Under the pieces are notes generated by a model. It ran no database searches. It had not been told where the DNA came from and saw only the letters and a list, made by a program, of their open reading frames with translations. Below, one piece after another: positions 36,223 to 45,860 of a stretch of DNA of 64,000 nucleotides; position 1 is the first letter of the stretch, and each line of letters opens with the position of its first letter. Location: contig CM043950.1 of assembly GCA_014529385.2 (NCBI GenBank), forward strand, positions 79,230,343 to 79,294,342. Direction: 5' to 3'. Made by a program: the position numbers and the translations under genes. Source of the stretch: Adiantum capillus-veneris. Taxonomy: Eukaryota > Streptophyta > Polypodiopsida > Polypodiales > Pteridaceae.

Positions 36223-39200
36223 ATGGCTATGAATATTCTCGTCAACAGCTTTCGTTCTGGCTAGCATTCCGTTCCTCCTTTCCAAGGTCAAGGATTTCCA
36301 GGATGGAAAGAAAATATGTTGTTAATTCTTGAAGGTGATGAACTCTCCGATGTTGTTCTTGGAAATCGTGTTTGTCCGCCTCAGCCTCTTCATACGGATA
36401 ATGATAACGTGCTTATCACTAAAGGACCTATATTTGACGATTGGAATGTTGCCTATACGAATTGGAAACGACGTGATAAAGCAGCTCGTCGGTATATTCT
36501 TTCTGCTCTTACTGATTCCCTTTTGCTTGATATGTACGAACTGCCTACTTCCCACGACGTATGGAAGTACCTTATTGCAAACTTTCAGAAGAAATCTGTC
36601 ACAGAAATACTTTATTTGAGAGGGTTGCTTAATAGGTTACAATATGAAGTTGGTACTGCCATGACGGGATATATTGAATCTTTCAAATCTATTATTAATC
36701 AACTTGCTGCTGCCGGTGATCCTGTTCCACAAAAGCAACTGATTACACTTCTCCTTGATACGGTGAAGGACTCTTCTTATGATAACATTGTTACTATTCT
36801 CTCTAATAAAGATGGTCTTGATTTCGACCAAGCCTGCATGTCTTTAATTGAATACTCTCAACATGAAGAACGTCGTAATGCTAGTCATGATACAACTATG
36901 ATTTCATACGAGGAGACTGAGTCACAACAGATGGAACGGCCTTTTTATGCGCGAAGGCGTCCATTTCAACGAGGAAACCGCAGAGGTGCCCGTCGTGGTA
37001 ATATTTTCTCTCGTCTCAAATTTCCTAATAAGCGATGTTCTTATTGCAACAGAAATGGCCATACTAAAGATGATTGTTGGGCACGTCAATATGATGAAGA
37101 ACACAGTATTACCACAAAACAACCACGTTTATCTAGAGACTCTTCTTCTTCTTCTTGTGAATATTGTGGACGATCTGATCATCCCACTCATATGTGCTAT
37201 AAGCGTCGACTCGACACAGATCGGAATAGAGCATATGCTACTGAACATCGAAACAACATTGTACCAGAAACAAGATGCGTCCTATGTTGAGTTGCTCCAG
37301 ACAGAATACTTCATGTACGCGATGGATCACTTTTTATTGTCGATTCTGGTGCTACAGGAAATATCACATATCAGTCTAAGTGGCTCCATAACTATCATCC
37401 ACTGCCAGTTCAACGTGTTGTTTATCTTGCTGATGATACTACTTGTCAAGTAAAGGATATTGGAGACTTATATCTTGGTACCTTATCTTCTTCCACTCAA
37501 ATTTTGCGAGGAGTATTACATGTACCAGATCTTTAACGTAATCTTTTTTCAGTTTCTAGACTTGTTGATCTTTGTCTGTTTGTTGGATTTGATCATACCA
37601 AATGCCGAATTGAGAAAGATGGATAGACTATAGCCACTGCTCCTCGAAATGGTAATTTGTTTGAACTCTCTCTCAACGATGCTGTAGCAAATGTTGTCAC
37701 TGCTCTAGGTGATCATGATCGCAAAGTATGGCATGACCGTTTTGTTCATGCTGATTTCTTAAAACTCCTTGATCTTCAACGTCGTGATCTTGTTCATGGC
37801 ATGGATCTTAAAGCCCATCCTCATATAGGAATTTGTGAATTTTGTGCTCTTGGGAAGCACAATCGCAAACCCTTTCCTCTTTCAAATACAACTCATTCTC
37901 ATGACATATTGGATCTTGTTCATATTGATATATGTGGACCTTTACCTTCTTCGAGATCACAATATCGCTACTTCATTACTTTCATTGATGATTTCTCAAG
38001 GTATACGACTGTATTTCTACTTAGACAAAAATCTGAAGCCTTATCTGTTTTCAAACAATTCCACAAGGCTGCGGAACTTCAAACTGGTCGTCCCCTTAAG
38101 AAGCTTCGTAGTGACAATGGAGGCGAATATGTTTCTCGAGAGTTTGTGAGTTACTGTGCTGATAGTGGAATTCATCATGAACACACTATTCCATATTCGC
38201 CTCAATAGAACGGTGTTGCTGAACGAAAGAATCGCTCTATTCTCAATGCTGTAAGATGTATGCTCATTCATTCTGGCTTATCTGGTGTTTTTTGGGCTGA
38301 AGCTACTTTGACAGCAGTATTTATTGAGAATCATCTTCCTACTACTGCACTCTCTGGTAAGATACCCATCACAGCATGGACAGGTGACATTCCTTCTGTA
38401 TCTCATTTTCGAACCTTTGAATGTATTGCTTATATTCATATTCCCAAAGAAACACGAACAAAGCTTGATGTTCTTGGTCTTAAAGTTATTTTTATTGGAT
38501 ATTCTGACACTTCATAAGGCTACAAATTCTATGACCCTTCCTCCAAGAAAGTAATTGTGAATCGTGATGCTACTTTTAACGAACAACTTATGGGAGGCTC
38601 ATGGTCCATGGATGATTCTGATGATACTAAATCATTGCTTCAAGCTTTTCCATTTCTTTCAGAAGATGAAACTCTTCCTATAGAGCAACTTTCCTCTTCA
38701 CAACCATCCATTCCGAATGTTGCCAATGATGATATTGATATTTTTGTTGATCTGCCTATTGATTTTGAATATGGCTCATGTCATGTTTATGATGACGATA
38801 TTGTTGATAATTCTTTTTCTACTTCCGAAGATACCCTTACTTATGATGAAGATATCTCTTCACCACAAAAGGATCAATGGCAAGAGGCTATGGAAGCAGA
38901 GTACGATTCTCTTATCTCTAAAGGTACATGCATACTAACTGAATTACCTCCTGGTCGTACAGCTATTAAATGTAAGTGGGTGTATAAGACAAAAGTAAAA
39001 GCAGATGGATCTTTTGACAATTTCAAGGCGTGTTTAGTTGCAAAATGTTACTTCCAAGTAGCTGGTGTTGATTATCAAGAGACTTTTTCACCAGTTGTTC
39101 GCATTACAAGTGTTCCAGTTTTATTGGCATTTGTTGTTCAATTTGATTTAGAAGCTCATCAAATGGATGTGCGAACTGCTTTTCTTAATGGTGACTTGGA

Positions 39201-40410
39201 AGAGGAAATTTATATGGAACAACCAGAAGGGTTTGTTATTCTAGGTAAAGAAGACCTTGTTGCTCAACTCCATAAGGCACTATATGGTCTCAAACAAGCT
39301 TCGCGAGCCTCGTATACAAAATTTGATCTTTTTCTCACCTCTAAAGGATTCATCTCTTGCTCGTCTGACCCCAACTTATACATAAAACGCCAAGGTAGGA
39401 GTTTTGTGATTCTTGCTCTATATATGGATGATACCATCCTTGTTTCCAATGATTTGGGATTTCTTCAGTAAGTGAAAAAGTTATTGTCTTCTGCATTTGA
39501 TATGGTGGATCTTGGAGAGATTCACTCGTGTCTGGGCATTCAAACCCAACGGAACCGTACAAAAGGTGTTTTATTCCTTCGACAGTCAAAGTTTATTGCA
39601 GATACTATTGAAAAATTTGGTATGGAATCTGCACATTCAGCCAACACACCTTGTCTTGCAAGCTCTACGAAGAACACTTCTGACAATGGCGGTCAACTTG
39701 TCACAAATCAACCTTATGCTAACTTGATTGGATGTCTTCAGTTTGTTGGCATGAACACTCGTCCTGATATTCTGTTTGCTGCTAATTATCTTGGACAACA
39801 TATTGCATGTCCTTCTCTTAAGAATTGGTCTGCTGCAAAGCGTGTGTTGAAATACTTGAAAGGCACTACAGATTTTGGTTTAGTCTATCGACGACAACTC
39901 ACATCGGATTCTATGCAATCTCTTTCTCTTTTGGGTTACACAGATGCAGACTGGGCAATCTCAGATTTATCTATGCGATCTACTAGTGGAAATTGCTTCT
40001 TTATAAATGGTTGTCTTGTTTCTTTGACCAGCAAGAAACAACGTTGTATTGCAGTTTCTATGACTGAGTCAGAATATGTTGCGGCATCACTTGCAGCTCG
40101 TGAGTTGATTTGGCTTTGACAAATGCTGGTTGATATTGGTCACTCTCCTCTTTCTAGCACACCCTTGCGGTGTGACAACCAAAGTGCTATTAGTCTTGCA
40201 AAAGACTATGTTCAACATAATAAGTCAAAGCACGTTGCTGTCCATTATCATTATGTCAGGTATGAAGTACGCAAAGGAACCATTATGGTTGAACACTGTC
40301 CAAGTGACCAGATGATTGCAGACATTTTGACCAAAGGCCTCAACGAGTCACGTTTCATCCTCTTGCGCTCGGAGCTTGGAGTTGCTTCGACCTCACTCTT
40401 TCTAGATTAG
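36223..40410 (+). pseudogene. Copia gag-pol remnant, unit 4
   Basis: Domains as in unit 2. Breaks: TAG at 36,262, TGA at 37,288 between gag and protease, TAA about 37,534, TAG about 37,624, TAG 38,206, TAA 38,515, TAA 39,469 and TGA 40,117. The 324-codon gag core frame (36,316-37,290) is open and carries both knuckles. Protease Asp is at 37,342. RT reads YMDD. Confidence 0.93.
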
Positions 40411-40658
40411 CTTCTTTGCTATTGTAATAGCTTTGTACATATGACATTGTAATCTTTTAGGTACCATGCACTATGCACACTCCACATTTGCACATTGTGA
40501 TATCTAAGTCACTTGAATATTTGTACATAGATGCACAATTCACTTTCACATCATCACCACTGGTTGATATTTTCACATTGTATAGGGGGTTGGGTTTTTC
40601 CCTTGAACTCCCCAAGGGTTTTTTCATCCAAAGCTAGAGACCTTTGTTTGAGTGGGGG

Positions 40659-40801
40659 TGTTGGAGCTATATAAGGCTCACTCTACTGAACTTGGTCTCA
40701 CCTATATATTTGTATCTTGTCCTCAATATGAATCAGTCTTTGGGAGCGTATATGGTGTGTCTCTTGTCTCGTTTCTCTCTCTTTCTCTCTACATCTCAAC
40801 A
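40659..40801 (+). repeat. Copia 3' LTR, unit 4
   Basis: 143 bp, ATATAAGG/CTGAAC type but ending CAACA. Preceded by the polypurine tract at 40650-40658. Confidence 0.92.
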
Positions 40802-40806
40802 TGAAA
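40802..40806 (+). other. Right target-site duplication TGAAA of element B
   Basis: Exact match to the five bases before the 5' LTRs of units 2-4. Confidence 0.88.
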
Positions 40807-41876
40807 AGCTAGATCAGATGAACTAAGAAACATTCAAAAGTACTCCAATGTTAAACAAACTAGATATACTGAGTAGGTGCATAAGCACCTACCTGTACAT
40901 TGCCGCTTAATGTCTCCAAGGTTCATACTGGTATCCTCTCACTTGCTTGCACGCATGAGGAAGTTCATGTGGGTGTGCTCATCAAAAGAATACGATCCTA
41001 TCTCACTGAACTTGGTATCCATGTGTGGCCTTGTTTTCCAAAGCAATCCCATGAAAATTTGGGATACTCTATATGTTTTCATGTCCTTATCTCGCGACCA
41101 TGCCTGTGTGTGGATGGTATGAAGGAAGATGTTGTATGGTGAGTACAGTACTGTGTGTGTGTGTGTGTGCACGCGCACTCATGCGTGCATGTGTGTGTGT
41201 GTGTGAATTGAAAATGTATACGAGCAGATGGGGGCATGCCCGAGATAAAATAACACAAATCCCTAGGGGTTTATTTCTATATATGAGTAGGAAGCCGAAT
41301 AAGTTATAACGCGATCGAGGAGCAGATAAGGTGTATCAGGTGCCAACAATAGTGAAAGGATTGCATACCTAAGCATGGGTGTGTGGTGGGCGTGGTTTAA
41401 GGGGGTATAGACAAGCGAGATCTAAGTATTATGCGTCAAAAATCAAGAAAGGGGAGATGCATGTCATCTAGCCATAGCAAGAGAAAGAGAGATAGGGTTA
41501 AAAATAGGGGCCTTTGATTCTAAAAAAGGATTATCATTAGATTTTCAACCAACCATAGAAGGTCATGAGCCCATGTTCACTCCATTGTGTATCCCAAGGA
41601 GGTTGATACAACTGTTTCATGCATGTACCTGATACTGCCAGTTAGAGATAACCAATTAAATGTTCAAAGGATGTCATGATTGCATTTGAAACTGCACGCT
41701 TTGGTTTTGTAAGATCGATATTCTTTGTGAGAGAGATAGGGAGATCAGAGATGTGCGAGCATGACTTGCTTGATAGAAAGTGTGTGTGGGTACAAACTGT
41801 ATAGAGCTCTCATCTACTAATGGTAAAAACAAACTATTGTGTTTAAATGTGTGTGTGTGTGTGTGTGTGAGAGAGC

Positions 41877-41941
<65 letters not shown>

Positions 41942-41967
41942 AACCGACATGTGGGGTAGGGGGGGGG

Positions 41968-42008
<41 letters not shown>

Positions 42009-42094
42009 TGAAAGAGGGTCAAGGGAGAGAAAAAAGAAGGAAAAGAGATGGTGACGATGATGTGAGGTCAAGGTGTGTTTGCTAAGCAAAAAAT

Positions 42095-42156
<62 letters not shown>

Positions 42157-42641
42157 AATTATCATCCATAGAGGTGACATATGACCTATGGGACCAAGAA
42201 CAGACATTACAACATTTTGGTCTTAGCAAAACATGGAAATACATATTAGTTAAGGACTGAGGGTCCATCGGGAGGGTTAAAAATAAAAGGGAAAAGTGGA
42301 AGAAAAAACCTAGGGAGGGTCAGCCATGGGAAGAGCTTCGAGATTTTGAAACTCTTGAATGATGGCTTTTTCACCTCGGTAGATTGCCCATTTACCTTGT
42401 TTGCGTGCTTCATGTACCTTCTTTAACTCGGTTTCTTTAGCTTTCAGTTGACTTGTGGTCATTTCTTCAGCGATACAAAATGTTTTGCCCTTGAGGAGGC
42501 GATCTTTATCCGTTCTTCTTTGTCCTTGAAGGTGAAGCTGCAATGCTCATGTGGCACGTGTGTATGTGTGTCATTGATCCAAGAGACGGTCTCATGCCTG
42601 ATGTTGATAGGTTGAAGAATGGCATTGAGCTTGACAATTGC

Positions 42642-42732
<91 letters not shown>

Positions 42733-43028
42733 AAGTTGAAAAGAGATGAAAGAATCTTTTTGGAATCTCCTCGCTGGATTCCAAAAAAGTGCTCACCAAA
42801 AAATATCCACGAGCTTGGTTTTCTGAGGCATAAGTAGAGCTCCAATATCTTGATTCATCCATGACTACTCGTCGCATCCCTGTAGCTAGCACACAAAAAG
42901 AGAGAAAATCACAAAGGTAAAGGTCTTTGGCATACCTAAGAAGGATATCTTGTTGGTGCTTGAACAAGATCATCATAGACATAAGAGATGATGTCACTCT
43001 TCCTCAATCAAGACTAGCCTTGGAGTTT
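40807..43028. other. Array right flank, rich in microsatellites
   Basis: The first 80 bp continue the H repeat (AGCTAGATCAG...ACTGAGTAGGTGC). Beyond that no supported gene is seen. Microsatellites: (GT)n about 41153-41206; (GT)n then (GA)n 41849-41938; (GA)n 41970-42006, 42097-42152; (GT)n then (GA)n 42645-42730. Frames of alternating Ser-Leu or Arg-Glu are microsatellite translations. Confidence 0.8.
42055..42640 (-). repeat. Dispersed repeat R, copy 1, with coding-like minus frame
   Basis: Homologous to 60440-60965. Both copies flank GA runs and share, on the minus strand, INIxxxTVSWINDTH and CIAEEx...QLKxKxxxLKK(V/I)HEARKQGKW followed by YRGxKxIIQEF and a stop. Conservation at the protein level with many silent differences suggests descent from a coding sequence. 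A W-x-DDTH-like strand followed by a basic helix recalls RRM-type domains, but I do not recognise the family. This copy has a frameshift between the two blocks (about 42,460-42,543). Confidence 0.6.
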
Positions 43029-43240
43029 GGAACTAGTCATCTCAACTCCAACATAGTAAATTTTTTCTTTTCACGACATCAAATCAACACTAGCTACCCA
43101 TGACACTCCACCACACTGGCCATGTATATGAAGCTATGCATAGATGGCTAGACCTTGCTTCACACTGCTTGGAACAAGTCATTTCAACTCCAACACAATA
43201 ATCTTCTTCTTCTCAATGACATTAGCCAGCCCTAGCTATT
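43029..43240. repeat. 142-bp tandem repeat, target of the large LTR element
   Basis: GGAACTAGTCATCTCAACTCC at 43029 recurs as GGAACAAGTCATTTCAACTCC at 43171. Copy 2 is cut at CTATT (43236-43240) by the LTR and resumes at 62284 with CTATTTGTGTCACCCACCACATTGGCC, matching the CACTCCACCACACTGGCC part of copy 1. Confidence 0.85.
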
Positions 43241-43723
43241 TGTTATGGAATTGATATTTTATTATTCATTGCAGACGTGACAGGTGTAGAAGACTAGACC
43301 GAGCTAGGCTTATGTGAATGGAAATATATATATTGTACAATTTATTATTCAAGTGCTCTTTTATGATCTTTGGCCATTTATGACCGGCCGGTCAGTTTGT
43401 ACTCAATTTGACCATTCAAGAAGTCTATAAATGAAATACGTGCAAGAGAGAAATGGTCACTCTTGCACGAGGGGAGATTACACCCAGTGTCCGTCTCATT
43501 CTTCTCTCCTCTCTTCTCTTCTCTCGCCGTGCTAGACGTAGCACTCCGCTCTAGGAGGTGCGCCTGCACATGTTCTCTTTCTCTCTTTCTCTCGTTCGTT
43601 GTCTCCCTCTGTTCGCGTACATCATTGATTATGTGCCAGGTAAGCATATTTGTGTGTTTCATGGATTGCAATATATTGTATTTTAGTATTTTGCAGGGGT
43701 GCCATGTATTTCGTTTTGTTGCA
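43241..43723 (+). repeat. 5' LTR of LARD-like element
   Basis: 483 bp, TGTTATGGAATTG...TTTTGTTGCA. Contains TATAAATGAAATACG at about 43,425, a plausible TATA box, and an intron-like stretch near the end (CAG|GTAAGCATATTT ... TTTTGCAG|GGGTGCC). Confidence 0.92.
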
Positions 43724-43724
43724 G

Positions 43725-43736
43725 TGGTATCAGAGC
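43725..43736 (+). promoter_or_regulatory. Primer binding site of LARD-like element
   Basis: TGGTATCAGAGC one base after the LTR end: a perfect match to the tRNA-iMet primer site. Confidence 0.92.
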
Positions 43737-44153
43737 GTAGGTTACGCTCCAATCAACCTCACACGGAGAAGACTACAGACGCAAAGATAAGTGTATTCTA
43801 TGCATCACTATCATTTATAATTATCTTGATTAATTGTGATTAATTAGCAAGAAACCATGTGAAAAGAAATTATGACAACAATACTCATGAACGTTGTGAC
43901 TAGCATGAAGACGAAAAGCCGCGTTGTGCATGACGGCAGAGAAGCATGCGGTGTGAAGAGTAGACGCACATGCACCAAGAGGACACAACCAGAGACCGGA
44001 TACCTCATGCATGCAGAACAAGACGCATCATGCACACTCCGAGCAAGGAGAAAATCACATGCATACATGGGAAGAGGAGTTGCAACATGCTGAATACTAT
44101 GCATGCGAAGCTAAGTAACACTTTGAAGCTTAATTAGCAAGTTTATGAGTTAA

Positions 44154-44295
44154 TTTTTTTTTGGATTTTCAACAACAATACAAAACTTGATTAATCACCT
44201 TGAGTGACGTCTGCGCATCTATTAACCCCAATGGGATTTGAACCCATATCTCCCTGTACAATACAGGAGCGCAACCATTTGTGCTATGGAGTTTC
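44154..44295 (-). mobile_element. tRNA-derived SINE candidate
   Basis: On the minus strand a tRNA-like head has an A box TAGCACAAATGG and a perfect B box GGTTCAAATCC. The acceptor arms AACTCCA/TGGGGTT pair over seven bases, and the T stem is ATGGG/CCCAT. It continues into a non-tRNA body, a TTGTTG stretch and a run of A at the 3' end (T run on plus, 44154-44162). Base 33 of the anticodon loop is A instead of the conserved U, so a functional tRNA is unlikely. No clear target duplication found. Confidence 0.6.
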
Positions 44296-44299
44296 AGGA

Positions 44300-45560
44300 T
44301 AAAAATCGAGAAACTTAGACATGAGGAAGGGAGCATTGATGATGAAGAGAAATATGGGGCGAAAGAAGACAACGCGTGCTGCAACGAGACTCGTCCGCAA
44401 CTCCAAGATACAACACCGCTACCTCCTCATCGTACACTTGCTCATGCTTGCCACCTTTGCTCAGCCCATGCAAGTTGAACAAACTATTGCAAAGACAGTC
44501 TGCGTAAACCTAGATCCCTTCCGGCTCCCTGGATACAAAGCGGTAGATAACGCAGCTAGGTGGATCTTCTTCGCTACGTGCTACATGAGGCCTTCCCACT
44601 TTTTCTCGCTGATATCCCTTCGCCTATTACAATAGCCTGCATCGTAGTAAGCTGACAACAAGGTGATATAGCAGAAAATGCCATCTCCCAATAGCATGGG
44701 CGGCCCAAATTTTTCGAACATCCCTGCATGCTATCGTCATCTACAACTGTTAGTCGTAACCATCTCGAAGCACCCTTTCACCTTGTCGTTCCAACATCGT
44801 CAACACCATATCTATGGTTCACGACCGACATGACTGATTCCCACCAACCCTACTTTGCATGCAAAAGTGAACACCCACGGACGCGCGCCGAGAATGCAGG
44901 TCCCTATGGCTGCCACGACCCACAGTAGAAAATTCTATTAGGTAGCCCACCTTGCAATTAGCTGCCTAGAATAACACCCACCCCTTTTTCAGCTCCAGTT
45001 ACTGGCGGCTAATCTTGCTAGACCACACAAGCCAAGCTCTGTAGTAGCCGTTGACGGCGAGTTGCCACTGAATGCGATAATTGTCTGCCTGCAATTTTTG
45101 CCAGCTGCGTCCATGCACCAACCTGAACCTCCCATTAAACTGCGGTGCACTGACCCTAGGGGTTTCCAGCCGCCAAATCTCGCCAGCCTCACGCTCTCGC
45201 CCAACCAACTCACTACCTAGCATGCAGGCAGTGCGCGATGCAGTGCAACCTCCCCCGCCAATCGATGGCACCACTACCAACCACAGCCGCAAATCTTCGT
45301 TTTTCTCTTTACTCCACATAACGCCGGTGACCAGCATACTACGCCACAGAAAGTCGGCTCTTCTCGTCACCTAACTGGACTAGCACCAGATGCAGAGGGA
45401 GTCGTGCAGTCAGTGGATCTCTTCTCGTCGCCGCTCAGACTAGCAATTAACTTTGTGTTCCATGTACTTCCTAGATTGAAAAAGCAAGTGAGGAGATTTT
45501 TGCTGTATTGAACTAGCAAAGTCATAGTTTCCTATATACGAAGTCTATAATTGCTAACTA
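44300..45560. other. GC-richer interior segment, no recognised gene
   Basis: About 44,640-45,460 is richer in G+C than its surroundings. Frames such as 44999-45370 (minus) and 45081-45374 (plus) have no recognisable domain. Confidence 0.5.
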
Positions 45561-45860
45561 GAACTAGGAACTCCCAAGTACCTCTATGTTTACTACATAG
45601 TAATTATGTGGAGTTGCTAAAACGAAGTAGTAACTCCTTGGTCCAATGCAATTACTATATAGCAACTATGTGGAGTTGCTAATTGGAAGTAACAAATCTT
45701 AAGTCCAACATAATTACTATATAGTAACTACGTTGAATTTCTATTTAGAAGTAGCAAATCATAGGTCCAATGCAATTACAATATAGTAAATTTGTAGTTG
45801 CTAGTTTGAAGTAGTAAGTGTTAGGTTCAACATACTTACTATATAGCAAACATGATTTTC
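45560..45860. repeat. Imperfect tandem repeat, period about 62 bp
   Basis: About five diverged copies of a unit containing TTACTATATAGCAACTATG, GTTGCTAxxxxGAAGTAG and GGTCCAATGCAA. Related short pieces (CTTACTATATGG, TAGCAACT) occur near 52,000-52,130. Confidence 0.8.

Larger units (their letters stand above)
9245..40801 (+). repeat. Tandem array of copia-containing units (3.6 x about 8.7 kb)
   Basis: Four copia elements start at 9245, 17886, 26607 and 35308 (spacings 8641, 8721 and 8701 bp). Units 1-3 each contain copia, an LTR-166 bp-LTR sandwich, the LINE ORF1 start and about 1.9 kb of flank; unit 4 ends at its 3' LTR. The left edge of unit 1 is LINE sequence. The left edges of units 2-4 all carry TGAAA, and TGAAA also follows the last LTR at 40,802. 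This pattern is expected if two copia insertions recombined unequally. Unit-specific indels (about 87 bp missing near 15,664 in unit 1; about 24 bp missing near 32,830 in unit 3) show that the units are distinct and not an exact assembly echo. Confidence 0.95.
35308..40801 (+). mobile_element. Ty1/copia element, array unit 4 (3' end of element B)
   Basis: Last copy. TGAAA occurs on both sides (35303-35307 and 40802-40806), so this copy has the flanks of one original insertion. No 166-bp segment or LINE sequence follows it. Confidence 0.93.

Noticed and set aside
20190-40120. U-to-C RNA editing that would turn the TAG/TAA stops back into glutamine codons
   Set aside because: Such editing is known in organelles of some plants, not in nuclear retrotransposon RNA. 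C-to-T decay of silenced copies explains the same pattern.
9245-40801. Assembly artefact producing a false tandem array
   Set aside because: Units differ by private indels, stops and microsatellite lengths, and the edge junctions carry matching target duplications. Long reads would still be the decisive test.
41860-42730. Long Ser-Leu or Arg-Glu alternating frames on both strands
   Set aside because: They are translations of GA/TC microsatellites, open in several frames at once. The same applies to such frames at 56.2, 58.3, 60.4 and 61.0 kb.
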